A DNA stretch of 64,000 nt from NCBI RefSeq assembly GCF_020283565.1, contig NC_060060.1, positions 23,188,001 through 23,252,000 of the forward strand. Reading direction: 5' to 3'. The notes under the pieces were generated by a model. The model was not told where the DNA came from. It made no database searches and saw only the letters and a program-made list of their open reading frames with translations. Both the position numbers and the translations under genes were made by a program. Origin of the DNA: Trifolium pratense. Taxonomy: Eukaryota; Streptophyta; Magnoliopsida; Fabales; Fabaceae. Within the stretch, counting starts at the first letter, position 1, and each line of letters opens with the position of its first letter. Shown here one piece after another: positions 1-13,021 of the stretch.

Positions 1-291
1 AATGGCCACAAAGAATTTAATGCTCAACCAAAATCCATTTCGGGCTTTGAGGGGCCTTTAAGAAAAATAAGTGGTAAGGGGATTCTCTTGGGCCACACAC
101 GAAACCCACTTTCTCAAACATCAAAATTTATCATTTTATAACATCCGCTACTTAAGTAACAAATGAGTAAAAATAAGGTGCGCAAAAAACTTGCAGGGCA
201 GCAAAAGAAGCCCTCTAACTTGGCAAAAGACAACTTAATTAACAATAATATTTGCACTATAGGAAAGAACAAAACAAGCAAAAGTTAACAT

Positions 292-1135
292 TGTTGGGCC
301 GTTGAGGCGAAGTTTTGTTGGATTGACATATTGAATTAAGAGTAATAACACAACTGAGTTTTTTTTTGGGGGGTTAATAATACAAGTGATTTTAACACTA
401 CATCTTCATCCAAAATTTTAAAGTATTAGATTTATGGATCATTTCACTTATATGTTGTGCAACACCAATTCTTTCAACCAATGTGAGACTTTAACTCACG
501 CATGATGTATCTCAACATATTCCCTTAAGTGCGAGTCTCTCTCATCGATTGAGATCTATCACCACTCTCTTATTGTTTTTCTATCAAGTCGAACCAAACT
601 CTGATACCAATGTTGGACCATTGAGGGGAAGCATCACTAGGTTGAATCATCACATTGCGCTAAAAACAACAATACTTGTGACATTGACACCACACCTTCA
701 CCCTTGTTTCAAGTGTATAAATAATTATTATCTTGGAATATATGGGTAGGAATAAATATACACATGTTTGCTACAACTTACAAGACTGACATAAATTTTT
801 TGATGGATATGAAGGTTTATTGGAATAATCTAACTTTCAATAATTTCTCTTATTTCGATGATTTTTTTCCCAAAAAGATATGGCGGGGAAGAAGAATTCC
901 CATAAAAATGGGAATACAATTTCAATAACATCTAATAACTTCTCTTTTACCCATATTTATCAATAATTCCTATGAATGTAATTAATATTAACCAAACAAG
1001 ATTTTTTTTACAATACCTAGGAATAAAATTCACATTATTATTTTTCGAGAATGTTATTCTTGTCCCCTAAGACATTAGATTTATGAATCATCTCATTTAT
1101 ATGAGACTCTAACTCGTACTTGGTATATCTCAACA
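292..1135 (-). mobile_element. Small LTR (TRIM-like) element with 5-bp target duplication
   Basis: Both ends read TG...CA (TGTTGGGCC at 292, CTCAACA ending at 1135) and are flanked by the same 5 bases, AACAT (287-291 and 1136-1140). The reverse complement of a tRNA-Met type primer site, TTGGTATCAGAG, lies at 599-610, next to a second LTR edge at 611 (TGTTGGACC). The element therefore runs on the minus strand: 5' LTR 611-1135, a short internal part of about 93 bp (518-610), 3' LTR 292-517. The two LTRs share their outer sequences but differ in length (525 against 226 bp), so one has gained or the other lost about 300 bp. No coding capacity is seen; the 549-749 reading frame is a chance ORF crossing the LTR edge. 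Confidence 0.6.
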
Positions 1136-1279
1136 AACATTAGTGAAAAACAAAACAAACAAAAGTTACCTTCAATGAATTAGTTCAAGTGATAATAGAT
1201 TTAAACTATTTAAATAAATAATCAGAAGTTCGGTCTCTAACACTTGCATATTAAAAAATATTTTAAGAAGTTAGAATTA

Positions 1280-2377
1280 GGGGGTGTATTGGATTAGGAT
1301 TTCATAGGATTTTAATATAATTTTTTATGATAAACAAATCTTGTGGTATTCAATCAAGACTTTTATAAAAGTTAAATAAATCTTGTGGTATTCATTTAAG
1401 ACAATTAAGATTTTTTTTTCAAGGCAACAAAATCTGTTGGTATTTAATTGAGATTTCTCACCCTTTATAAAATGTCTATTGATATTCAAAAAAAAGTCTA
1501 CGAATTTTAATGGATTTTACGGTAGAATGGATTTTGAATGACTTTTTAGTTCAAAATACATATAAAACAATTATCCAAGAATCCCACCCAAACCCTCAAG
1601 ACTTTTTATAATTTTGCAAGACTTTTCTTTCCACCGACATGAGTACCATCAAGGTCTTTCATAGGTCTTTCCACCGATAGCTATTTTCTTTATCATACTA
1701 TTGTTCCTGCGATACATATATACTTACGCAAATCAAAAGAAAAATGTCATGTAGGGCAATCAATTTGCTTTTTTTTCTTTCACTAATTCATTTTTTTACA
1801 TGATATACTATGGTGCAACGTAAACTCTTCAACCTGTGTTTACTATTTGTCTATCAAACTCTTCGACCTGTGTTTACAATTTTGCATCGTTAATTTTTTT
1901 GAAAAGAGTCATTCTAATTTTTTTTCTTTACATCCACAAAGCATTCAATTGATTAAAAAAATTTAGCATCTTTTTTCAACAATAGCGATTCAAAAAAGAT
2001 ATATATAATTCTGCAACCTGTTTTTCCTTTTCATCAAACCAGTTAAATTTATTTGTTCTTTTTACAAGGTTAATGAGTCATTGATGTTATTTTTTATTGA
2101 TTCCTTGATTGTTTAAGGAATAATTGATTAATTATATTTTTAGAAAGAATTTATTGACTCATTTAAATTTTAAAAATTCATAAAGTATTTTAAAATCACA
2201 AAAGTCTATGTTATAAAATCTCACAGATTCTTGCGTTAAAATCTTGATTATAAAGAATCTTTTAAAAAAGTCTTATAAAATCTCACAAAATCAATATAAT
2301 CTCACAAAGTCTTTTAAAATCTTCAAGATTTTTTCAGCCAAAATAGTTTTTTGAAATCTCAATCCAATACACTCACT
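1280..2377. mobile_element. PIF/Harbinger-like non-autonomous element
   Basis: The left end (GGGTGTATTGGATT, then GGATTTCA) matches the reverse complement of the right end at 2353-2374 (GAGTGTATTGGATTGAGATT). The edges sit next to TTA/TAA, as expected for PIF/Harbinger. The interior is AT-rich and repeats short phrases such as TCTTGTGGTATTCA and AAAATCTCACA towards the two ends. There is no transposase ORF. Superfamily assignment is inferred from terminal sequence style. Confidence 0.45.
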
Positions 2378-4386
2378 TTAATGTCATTTTAGAACCACTA
2401 ATTAATTACCACTAAATGACGATATTTATAACATGTTAAAAAAATAAAACTTTTTTTTTTGGTACAAAAAAAATAAAAGTAAAGGTTATTTTAGAACCAC
2501 TAATTATGCTTTTTAATTTTTACGGTCAAATTTATATATCAATAAACATTAAAAAATGGAGTATTGATATATATATAGAACACTTATAAATGTAAATGAT
2601 TTTTTTTTTTTTTATAATGAGTCGGAGATCGAATAAGACTTACAACATGCTACCGAAACTCCTCACAACTAGACAAATCCTAATGGCTTAAATGATATTT
2701 GTATAATCAATTTTGAACAATTTTTAGACAACTTTTATTTTATACTCTCATTATATTCTTACTCTTTCCTCTTTTCTTTCACTTTATAGGTGTTGCCCCA
2801 AAAGTAAAAGGAAAAAAAAATGTCCCAAAATTTGGTGTACAAATATCACTACTCTTTACATTTACTTCTCTCTAAAAATACTAGTAGAACTCAAACTCAA
2901 CTTTCCAAATGCAAGACATTTTTTACTACTCGATTAAACTCTTGAAAGTGAAACTAATGATGACAATTGACAATAATAATGAATTTGAAGTAATTGCCCT
3001 GCCGTCCTTTGGTTCTAGAAGGGAAGAAAATTAGGGTGGACAAAAAAAGATTATCCAAAAAGTTAGAAAAGTAAAAGGCTTTCAACTATCCACACATCAC
3101 AATTCATTTCACAATTAGTTATCCACATAGACACACTTATCTTTTCACACGTTGTCAAACATCCACATTCCCTTCTAAAACTCCAGCCAAAAAGCATTCT
3201 TAATACGAAAGCGACTTTTTTTTTTAATAATAAATTATTATAAAAGAAAATTTCATTGACTATTTAATATTTATGGACACAATTTGTTAAGATTTATATT
3301 TAAATTTTCACTTCTTCAAAAGTGAATGATCGAAGATTTTGAATTTTATGTATTTCAACTTTTAGTTAATTAGAAATGTATATTTTATCTTGACAAAAAA
3401 AAGTATATTTTATTTACCAAGTCAATTTGTCGGTAAAAATATGTAAAAAATAAATTTTATTTTGTTGAGTCAGATAAGACGTCCTAATAAACGAGCTGGT
3501 AGGTTTTGATAGCATGAAATTATTTGGAATTTGAAATAATGTTACTATTTTAAGTTGATTTTTATTGACAAGGAGTCATTAGCGTCTTATCCACTAACAT
3601 TAGAGGTGGATTCGTATCCTTTCATGTTAAAACTAATATGAAAATATAATGTAAAAGATTTTATTAACTTTTGAAATATATATACAAGCGAATTGAAAAT
3701 TTGGAAAGTTAAAAAAAAAAAAAAAAGCAAAATAAGAGTTCGGCAAAAGATTTTTTTTTTGGAGGTTGGTTAAATTCGAAAATATATGAGAGAAAAATAT
3801 GAGTTGATCATTTTCCTGGACAAACTTCTCCTAATTGTCATTTTCACCATTTTGATTTTTGAAAACAAAAATAAAAATGATTATGAAAATGAACTAATAA
3901 CATTATTTGTGACCTATGAAAAGGATTTTTCACTTTTCAATGTAATCAATCACGTTTATTTCCGTAAAAGGTTAAAATAATCAATCACGTTTTAGAAACT
4001 TTGCCCAAAAGGAATACTACTATTTTTTTTTTTTTTTGGTGATAATTAAGAATACTACTAATTTACTACCAATATTCTTAATTATCTCACTTATGAAATA
4101 AATTCTATACTATTGATGAGGCCTAACTACAGTAATTTATTAATTAAAAATTATTTTCATTTTGGTATAAAGGCCGGCCATGTGGTGAACCAGAAAATGT
4201 AGGGCTGGATAGATAGATTGCTCCACTGTGGGGGTTGATTATTGTGTGCAATACATGAGAGTGATGTTTAATAATGTTAGGCATGGAATAGTGACACATA
4301 TAGACCACTAATTTACTTGTCGGCCTACAATTTTAGAAATAGTGGTTTACTTCATTAATTAATTAAAAATAAACATTAGAGTTTTC
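2378..4386. other. Intergenic AT-rich stretch
   Basis: No gene is recognisable. An 18-base phrase (TTTTAGAACCACTAATTA) occurs twice, near 2388 and 2492. The small reading frame at 3786-3980 is low-complexity and looks like chance. Confidence 0.5.
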
Positions 4387-4600
4387 GTCGACCTAACTCA
4401 GTTGGTACAAACATTTTAGTTTATAACTTTATATGCAGAAGTCAGAGTTCGAACTTTCAAAATTTTATTTGTTCACATTTTTTTGTTGGTATATAAACGA
4501 AATTGCAAAATCATCATAAACTCACATACAAGTGAGACTGTTGGGGTTTGAATTCCGACAATGACGTCAGACCTAACAATTTCAGCATTTTATTTCCGTT
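4387..4600 (+). repeat. tRNA-derived SINE-like repeat
   Basis: An A-box-like TAACTCAGTTGGT (4393-4405) is followed about 40 bp later by a B-box-like GAGTTCGAAC (4445-4454), the internal RNA polymerase III promoter of tRNA-derived SINEs. A second B-box-like phrase, GGGTTTGAATTCC, follows at about 4542. Family not named. Confidence 0.45.
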
Positions 4601-5810
4601 TAAGTTAGGATTTTTTTTTGGCCCAAATCCATTGTGATCCATCTTATCATTCATATTTTATGGATATTTTGTTTATATATATGCATTTTTTTTCAAGTAT
4701 ATACAATCCTAAAACAATCATAAGAGATTATCACTCTTCTCGAGCGTAACCTAGCGAATCGTACGGACGAAAAACCAAGTTACAAAAAAAAGGGAATGAT
4801 AATAATCTGCAGACGGCAATCAAAATTCAAACTAGTGAATGAAACGACTGCCAACACAGAATCCAGAACCACATACCAAAAACTCCCTGAACAAATCAGC
4901 AAGCATCCAAGCTCTTTCGAGCAGAACAGACTGAAAATAGTCGCGAGGACTATGACAGATAATCACCTGGTACCGAAAGTGGAGGCAAACCTAACACCTT
5001 GAGACCTGCAGATCTCAACAAATCTGGAGCATCAGAGAAACAAATGGCACTCCATTTATGGACTCCATTTATTCACTTTAACGGAAAAATTTTGTCACTA
5101 AACAAGTTGAGAAAAAAAATATTCAAACATTGCTAGAAAAAAATAAAGAGTGGAAAAAGAATGAAAGAGTGGTAGTATATATTATGCAATTGATAAAAAA
5201 ATTCTTATAAAAAAAAAAGAAAGAAAAAAAAAAGAATGGTGTAATTGTGTGCGTAACACTTTCAACTACCCTTCACAAATTTGAACTTGTGTAACTTCAT
5301 TTTGCACGTAACTCTCTCCTTCTCTATAATCTTGTTCTTTATTGGCTAAACTAACACCTTCCTCATATCTTGCTACTTCTTTTTATTGAGTTAAAAAGAA
5401 AAGAAATTTGTGGGCTACCAAGTGTTTTTTAGTTGAGGGCTATACTAAAAGTTGTTTAGTGGATTTCTTCTTTTAACTCAAATGAATGTTAATGGTAGTA
5501 CATGATTACTTGAGTTAATTAATAAAAAAGAAACCAACTATAATAAGATACACTTTTTTGAAAATCTAAAATTAAAATGGGATCAAATAATTGCCTTGAT
5601 TTAGAGGTCACCTTAAGAAAATGTTAATTAATCAAAAGTAGTTAGTTTGAACCACAAACCATCTGCTTAGAACTTTTTTAATATTTTTTAGCTCATTAAT
5701 CAAGCTACCTTAGCTACATTCTACAAAGGTGAGCATGCATATATGTTGTTAGAATTTTAAGAATAATTTTTAGAGTAGCATTGTTTTATTTATTTTATTT
5801 ATTTTCATTA
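4601..5810. other. Intergenic stretch, possible LTR-retroelement debris at 4700-5050
   Basis: The segment 4730-5040 is less AT-rich than its surroundings and carries an open but unrecognised frame at 4796-5002. Its composition resembles retroelement untranslated sequence, but no domain, primer site or repeat edge can be shown. The remainder is A-rich intergenic sequence. Confidence 0.3.
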
Positions 5811-5955
5811 CCAGTATCCAGCCCACTAGACTGTTTAATCTGGTTCGGATGTAAGTTTTGACATAAAGTGATTTCAGCCCCCATCCGATCACAATTGTGG
5901 GAGATCGAGCTGTGGTCCTCTCTACCAAGTACAACGTCAATCATCATTGGACCAA
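5811..5955 (-). repeat. SINE-like dispersed repeat, family R copy 1
   Basis: This segment (TCTGGTTCGGATGT ... AAGTGATTTCAGCC ... TACAACGTCAATCATCATTGG) recurs in diverged form at 10830-10950 and 34382-34480, and reversed at 51688-51830. The 51.7-kb copy shows a B-box-like GGTTCGATCTC on the plus strand, so a tRNA-derived SINE is likely, lying on the minus strand here. Confidence 0.5.
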
Positions 5956-7146
5956 TTAATGATTGGTTAACATTGTTTTATTGTTGGTTCTTATTTTATT
6001 TTTATTTTTTTTGGTACATGGTTCTTATATTTTTCTAATTTCTTCTTTTACTTCTTTTGATCAACCGTGCACATTTGTTTTTTTAACTAAGTTATTTTTT
6101 TCATTCTATAAGTTGAAAGGAAGTAAAATGCTAAAGTGGATTTAATAAAGTATTTGGGTAAAATTTGAATTCAATGTAATTTTAAAGAAATTGATGTCTT
6201 TTAATTTGTTTTGTACATTTCCTTACTAAAGTACCTATTCATGATCTTTACCTAACCAAGGTACCTAATTAAGTTTCAATCAAAACTACTTATATCATTG
6301 GGGTTTTTAATGACTGAAGTAAGTCATACTATAAATAGTTTGGAAAAATAATTTAGAACATGATAGGCCCCACCTATAGGTGTAGCTCAAATAACTGGTC
6401 CCCTTTCTTATGATTTTTCACCTATAGGCTTCTAATTAACAATGTTGAAATTCAACCTAATAATCCAACAATAGAAGCTCGTTAAAAATTATCAATGGAG
6501 AATAAATTGAATAATAGCATAGACAGATCAATTAACATTCATCTCTCACAATAAAAACAAATTTTTCTTAAAGAATTGTGGATATTTTATCCAACAACAA
6601 ATAAAAAATACTTACATAAGTAAATTTATAAGTGAAGTAAAAGTTTATATGTCCGTATCAGTTGCAAATTTACTCATATAAAATATATATGCACAATTTT
6701 GCAAAGGGTAATCACCTATGTCTCACTTAAGAACATTTGAACACTTCGGTATTTTAAAATTTCTTTGTACATGTACACATCGTTCAGTTAGTTAAAGTCA
6801 TGTCATATTTTTAGATAAATTCATTTTAAACTAATTCAATTAAAATAATTCAATTCTTGATAAATTTTATCTATAAAATAAATACATATTCAATTAAGCT
6901 TTAAAGTATCTAATTTTAGTACTAAAAATTGTTCTTTTTTTTTTTTTGGTAGAGAAAATGTTCAATTTTTTCCAGAGACAAAATGAAATATCATTAATGG
7001 AACAGTTGGTACAAGGTGTACCAAAACGATACATTGAATGTTGATGATGATAAACACTCAAAACCGCCCCCTATATGCACCTGTAGCCATTAAAAAAGTT
7101 TGTAGACTATCATTTTCATAAATTCATGGAATAAAAAAAATTAGTT
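5956..7146. other. Intergenic AT-rich stretch
   Basis: No gene, RNA or clear repeat boundary is visible. The small frame at 5963-6145 is T-rich and hydrophobic by composition only. Confidence 0.5.
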
Positions 7147-7330
7147 TTGTCCAAGTAGTAAGAGTCTTGATCTCCTTCAGCACGTGGTTAGGGATGCGAT
7201 TCCCAACTCATGCGTATGAAAAAAATTCAGTTGGGAGGGAAGAACTCATCTTATATATATGTCCCACAGGTTCCCGAACGGAGATTAGTCATCACTAATG
7301 GCGGTGGAAACTTCGTACAAATATCACGGT
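7147..7330 (+). repeat. tRNA-like SINE fragment
   Basis: The sequence begins GTCCAAGTAGTAAGAGTCTTG and carries GCGATTCCCAAC further on, in place of a B box, followed by a conserved-looking tail (TTCCCGAACGGAGATTAG). The style is that of degenerate plant SINEs, but no second copy is present in the window. Confidence 0.35.
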
Positions 7331-7576
7331 AACTCAAAAAAATAAAAAGTCGTTTTAAAGTTCTTAATATTAATTTTTTTTTTTGAGAAATTCTTAATAT
7401 TAATTTTGTTACTGTATCATTTATTTTTTTAAAATTATCTTAAAAAAATTGGATAGTTTATCTAACAATCAACAAAAAGTTAATTCCTATAATATCAGTT
7501 ACAATTTACTTATGCAGCTAATTTATGACACACAATATATTTTAATTCCATCGCCAAATATATAATAGTAAACTAA

Positions 7577-7833
7577 TGGCTTAAATATCACATTCGTCCA
7601 TGTATGTACACGTTTTTTTAGTCCCTGTATCATTTTTTTGTTTTTGTTTTAGTCCTTTTATGTGTAAATCTTGTTGATTTTCGTCCCCCCGTTAAAAAAC
7701 AACTGCGTTTGTAGCTAATTTGTAGCTAATTATCTACCAATTAGCTACAAACACAAACGGGAGGGACGAAAATCAACAAGATTTGCACATTCAGGGACAT
7801 TTTTTAAACAAAAAATGACACAGAGACTAAAAC
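7577..7833. repeat. Fold-back (long inverted repeat) element
   Basis: The two arms pair around AATCTTGTTGATTTTCGTCC (left) and GGACGAAAATCAACAAGATT (right). Weaker pairing extends outward through the TTTTAGTCC / GGGAC and GACTAAAA stretches. The short centre contains GTAGCTAATT twice. This looks like a long-TIR MITE; no target duplication was established. Confidence 0.55.
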
Positions 7834-8689
7834 CTAGAGTCTCATATCGGGGAAAGGATTCTCTGTGGTGAAATTCTCACTGCAAGTTGTTCAGACTGCA
7901 AAAATAGCATACTGCAAAAATAAAATGAATGGTTGAAATGTAATCGAAGAAAATGTACAATAGAGAGGATCCCCTCCCATCATATTGGATAACTTTCACA
8001 CAAGGACGGTTTAAGTCCGTTTTGGTTGATTTATTTGTGTTTATTTAAAACAATTTATGCAAATAAATAGTAATTATTTATAAATTATTATAAGTTTGTC
8101 AAAGTAATTTATGAAAATACGGCTTATTATGAAAATACTATTTTCGTTAGTGAGAACTCAGAACTTATGAATTAATATAAAAATTTATTTTTTGCATAAA
8201 TCATTTTTCATGAGCTATAAAATAAGTCAATACAAACGGACTCTTAATGTATTTGTAAATTTAAAGTGAATTTTTAAATGAAGATTGTTAAATGTGTCGC
8301 GAGATAATAACGTAAAAATCAAGAATCATTAATTTATAGGTTCCCTGAATATATAGATATTTTTTCTAGTCATAATTTAAACATGGATTCATCATGTTGT
8401 TGAGAGTGTCTAGCCTCTGCCGATAGACACAACTCCATTGGTGAAAGTTTTTTTTTTTTTATAAATAAATTACTTTTTTTTTTTGCTATAAGTTAAGAGC
8501 AACTAAGCATCAAGGAGCGAGTAGATATCTCAATTTAGTTGGCACTCCTAAACACTCTTATCCTTAACTTATATATAGCTCATAATTAATGGTATATATT
8601 GAACTAAGAAGAAAAAAAAAAGTTCAATGGGGGAACTTGACCTTACCCCAATAAGAGCAAAAAAGCAAATGAAATTATGTAAAACAGTA

Positions 8690-9150
8690 ACAAGGAAGAC
8701 CCAAGACCCATCTTGTCATGTAAGAAATCATCCCAAAGAAAGGAAGGCAACAAATCCCGCCACATAGAAAATGCAACCGTATGCCCATGATTTGCAAGTT
8801 TATGGCACAACTATTGCCCTCCTTATTCAGCCCGATCGAAAAACAATTACTCCAACGGTTACGTAAATTCTATGGCACAATGCTCAAGTTGTCAAATGCA
8901 CTAAGAGCAATAGTGGAGTCACTTTTCAATCCATAAATTATACCAACTCTGTCGATTAGCCAACTCTAAAGCGAGAATAATAGCCATTATCTCCGCATGA
9001 ATGATAGAAATTAAGTCAATATTATTTGCGAAACAACCACGAAAACAAGCGGAGTGATCGCGAGAGATACCGTATAAAAATATGTGCGTAAAAATAAATA
9101 TGGTTGTGAAACCACTAAGAACATATGATTGCAGGAAAAAAGTGCATAAA
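8690..9150 (-). pseudogene. LINE reverse-transcriptase RNase H domain remnant
   Basis: Read on the minus strand, the frame ending near 8919 gives an RNase H-like core: ISIIHAEIMAIILALELAN, followed by a Trp-rich stretch and Glu in the place of the usual E-S-D. Beyond the stop the homology continues in broken frames: pieces resembling alternating hydrophobic and NKEGNSCA-type motifs, the usual end of plant LINE RNase H domains. It is decayed and 5'-truncated, with no poly(A) tail preserved. Classification rests on family knowledge of the RVT_3/RNase H fold of plant L1-type LINEs; no database search was made. Confidence 0.6.
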
Positions 9151-9689
9151 AATAAATCCACAGAAAGATAATTGTGCTCAAAAAGTAATAAAAGTGCAGC
9201 AGGGATAAGTAAATTGTTCAACTCTGTCAAAAAAAAAAAGTAAATTGTTCAATTTTTTATCAAATGTAAATTAATGACATAAAATAAAGTTGAAAAGAAA
9301 ATAGAGGACATACTTAATCAGATACAAATAATTGAAGATCATTTTATATCTTAAATGTGATTTTTGAAATGTATTTAGGCAGCCCTAAATACATTGCCTT
9401 TCACTCCTATTTTGAATCAAATACATCAAATTTATTTGACTCATTTTTACTTTTATTTTGAGATAAAATAAAGTACAATTAAAGTTGTGATGTCCAACCT
9501 TAGAGACGGTCCAGAAATTTCATCTAATAGAGACAATATCATTTATTATATATATATTGGAACTAGTAACTAATCCTAACATTGAAGTATTAAAAATACT
9601 CAGATAAGTAAAAAATCTCAAATAGCCTTGATCATGAGACATGTAACTATCACTATAAATTAGAACCAGAATACCAACAGTAGTGATTA

Positions 9690-9726
<37 letters not shown>

Positions 9727-10829
9727 TACATAAGCAATAAAATGATAACATCATTATAATTAAGCAAAGCAAAGAAAAATATTGATGATTACAAAAGTTA
9801 TGACATCGTATATCCAAAATAAAGACATCTTAACATCTAATGAGATTTTTTAGTTTATGTGGCAAGATAAATGCTTTCTTCAACATATATACATTAGCAA
9901 ATAGCAAAAGTCTAACAAATAATGTTTGTTTGTAAAATTTTCAGTTTGTGGAATGTGTGGGGACAAGGTTAGATTCAAAGTGGGTGTAACACATAAAAAT
10001 GCTCACATATTAATTGAAAAAATATTAGAAGAGTGGGGGTCAGCAACCCCATTTTACATAATTCAAACTCTTATATTTTAGGTTATCAAAAACACACTAA
10101 AAGATTGAACACAAGTGTTTTTGTTGTTGATCGCAATTATTTAAAGCCTACTTATTACATACATGTGTTCAAATACCGACTATTAAACTATAATTGACCA
10201 AATTTTATTTACCTTTTATTTCCATTCTAAATTATCATATCTCATTCCTACTTGTTTGGGCCTGGATTAACTTGTGTATCATGTAGTTCTAAATTCTAAC
10301 GATCGTCTCATTCGTAAACTCTTGTAGTTTTTCTTAGCACACTTTACGTTGAAGAGACTATTTTGTTTGATTAACATATCTTATTTTTGCTTGTTCAAAA
10401 ATCATATCTCATTTCGTCAAAAAAATAATACTCATATCTCAATTTTTCAAAATTCAGATGGTTAAGGGTTTTTTTTTTTTTTTAACTAACGTTAATTCAT
10501 CTACCCCATATACTAGAGGCCACTCAAGTTTGATCATAATTTCGTCCGTATTTTTTCCCAAACTCTAATGGTGTACACTCATTTTCAGGTTGAAATGGGT
10601 TAGTTAAAATAAACCAATTTAGGAGGGTAGGGTTGAGTGTTCTCTTTGTACCAAAATAAGAAGGGTTTTGTTTTGGTTAGGCCAAATTCACGTATTTCTT
10701 GCATACCCTCTTTATTATTTGTGAATAGGACATAAAGCTAAACTATCACCCATATATTGCGTGACATCTATTTACATATCGATGTGTACTTAATAAAAAA
10801 AAAATTATCATCGGTATTTGGCATATTGG
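9151..10829. other. Intergenic AT-rich stretch
   Basis: It contains an (AT)15 microsatellite at 9694-9723 and otherwise ordinary intergenic sequence. No gene is supported. Confidence 0.5.
9694..9723. repeat. (AT)15 microsatellite
   Basis: An uninterrupted run of AT dinucleotides, about 30 bp long. Confidence 0.95.
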
Positions 10830-10950
10830 ACTGCTTAATTTAATTTGAAGGTTACTTCTAATATCAAGTGATTTCAGTCTCATCCTAATCGCAGTTAACA
10901 AGAAAATTGAATTGTGCTTCTATCTATCAAATCCAACGTCGATCATTATC
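10830..10950 (-). repeat. SINE-like dispersed repeat, family R copy 2
   Basis: A diverged copy of the repeat at 5811-5955: it shares ATCAAGTGATTTCAGTC and CAACGTCGATCATTATCGG. It lacks the TGGTTCGGATG segment in recognisable form. Confidence 0.45.
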
Positions 10951-11769
10951 GGACATAAGAGAATTAATAATATTTATTATTGGAAACTTTACGGAAGAGA
11001 ATTATAAGGGCAAGTTTAAAGTGACGTTTGCCTAACTAAGGTGGTTAGTTCTCTTTGTAATTCTTTTTTTGAGTCATTTTTTTTATCCTTTTTCTTTTGA
11101 ATATTTTGAACTGATTATGATAAGATAAATATTATTCTTTGATGTGAAAAAGGAACGGTGATAGATAGCCATCGAAGATAAATAGAAATAAATACGTCTC
11201 TTCCATCAATCGACCCTCTTTGCGTTTGGCTTTTCCTTATGCTTATTATTGAATTTGGTTGCTATCAAACAAAGACACCCACCTTCCATTTTCAGCTACA
11301 TTTATCTCTTTTTAGATGATAAAATAACGTTTTTAATTATATTCTCTATCAATCAACTTTTCAGTTGTAAGTTGAGATTCCAACATATGCATATTATCAT
11401 TTAATTTCTTTTTTACTCTTTCTAATTTCCTTTCTTTTTTCAAATGTTATGACACATTTTTTATGAAAACTTTTTTTTACATATACATTTTTTTCAACGA
11501 ATGTTATTTCATTAAACTTTCAGTAAAAAAAAAAAGTTATTTCTACTATATATATTAAAAGATAATTACACAAGAATAAAAAATGAACCGACAATAAGTT
11601 GTATTGCTAACTTTTGTGAATGATAAAATCAATCCTTGTAAATACTATATTGAGAGAGTAGGAGACACAAATTGTTATGCATGTTCCTTGTAAATCAATC
11701 ATTGTTAGGAAGTCAAAAGTGTCAAAAACAAATGATATAAAAACACGTTGATTATCAGAACACTCTTTT
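10951..11769. other. Intergenic stretch; last 150 bp duplicated at 48.06 kb
   Basis: There is no gene. From about 11620 the sequence (TGAATGATAAAATCAATC and following) matches 48060-48240 and leads into the decayed repeat gene described next, so the repeat unit extends beyond its coding part. Confidence 0.45.
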
Positions 11770-12960
11770 TAATGTTTGACCATTTTGCCTGAAGCAACTT
11801 TGAGGTGCTCCTGACCCATAGTAAATTCCTCATTGCCCAATAGCACAAGTGGAGAAACTTCAGTCAAGTCCACATGCACATGCATGATTTCTTCCTATCC
11901 ATTTATACGTCAGGACATATACTGACCTCAATGTTGATCTCATGATTCGGACAAGAAGTTCACAGGTGACATGTGTCTCTTTCTTCACATGTACGCATGT
12001 GCGACTAAAAGCATAAAAAATGACATCCCTTACAAAGTCATGATTGTATTTAAAACGTAGAAGCTCTTTGAACTGCATGCTCCATAAATCTATCGAGGCA
12101 AGCCTTACGAGAAACATAGTAAACCTCATCGATATGAAATAATGGAACCATGAGGCGATACTTGAACATAGTACGATACTTTATTCGTGACATGTGTTGG
12201 TCTAACCTCTCTATGAGATAAATAGACGAAAATCTTGAGCATGTGATGTTTTCAACAAACATCCAAAAATTGTTTTATGTTTTGTGGTCATGTCAAAATC
12301 AACTTTTATATCTTGAATTTTTTTTCTTTCCAAAAGGGCACATACCAAAACACGTTGGAATTTAGGGGAGATAATGTCCTTGTTAGCTTGCTAATGTCAA
12401 AAGTCGAAATCGTATCATGAAGACCATCCAAAGCATTATCAAAATTAGAGTTCATACCACATACGTACTACACTATCTCTCAATATATGAACTTGCATCA
12501 CCCAAGACTGAGCCCTGGAAGTCACAAAAGAATATGAGGCGAGCTAATCTGCTGAGTACAACCCTAACCTCCAAACCTTAATAGGTAAAGATGTCGTCTA
12601 CATTGAACGTCTCCGAAGAAGGATATCTACCAATCACAATGTCTTCAACCACACCTCACAACTCTTATCAAACAAAATAGTTGCATCTTCCATGTGAATT
12701 GGTTAGCACATCTTTAGCCGAAAAAAAGTTTGACGATACTCATGCGTGATCGAAGTAGAAGAGGCTCACTCTGTGAATCCCTAGGCTGACAAATCTCTTC
12801 ATGATCACCCACTCGATAAATCTTTATCTTGACTAAAAAACCTTCAGGCAATTTCACCCCAACATCGACCTTCCAATATTTAAAGGAAACAACTCCTCAC
12901 AAAATTTATTTTCATCACACAAAGACAAAAAAAAACCCTCAATTTTACAAACATTCAAAT
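11770..12960 (-). pseudogene. Decayed legume repeat gene (clover 'auxilin-like' type)
   Basis: On the minus strand, overlapping broken frames spell one protein: first a piece reading TFDI, then RLDQHMSRIKYRT, YRLMVPLF, VSRKACLDRFMEHAVQ, then FKYNHDFVRDVIF, VHVKKETHV, ending in VDLTEVSPLV. From memory this order of motifs (a Cys/His-containing RKACLD...HAV segment, then VRDV, VKKE and VDLTGVSPLVGL) belongs to a highly repeated legume protein usually annotated as auxilin-like or reverse-transcriptase-like. Several frameshifts and stops separate the pieces, so it is not functional. A second remnant of the C-terminal end lies at 48060-48345. The role of the parent protein is not known. Confidence 0.45.
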
Positions 12961-13021
12961 CAAAACTCGATCTTGGACCTGCCTCTCAGTATTATTTGAA
13001 CATAAATTTTTTTGACACAAT

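Noticed and set aside
8919..9230. 103-codon minus-strand frame as an intact gene
   Set aside because: Its end is an RNase H-like LINE domain, but the start is unrelated sequence and the homology continues past its stop in other frames, so it is a decayed LINE rather than a gene.
9694..9723. (AT)n run as a possible origin or matrix attachment site
   Set aside because: Only a simple microsatellite is visible; nothing else supports such a role.
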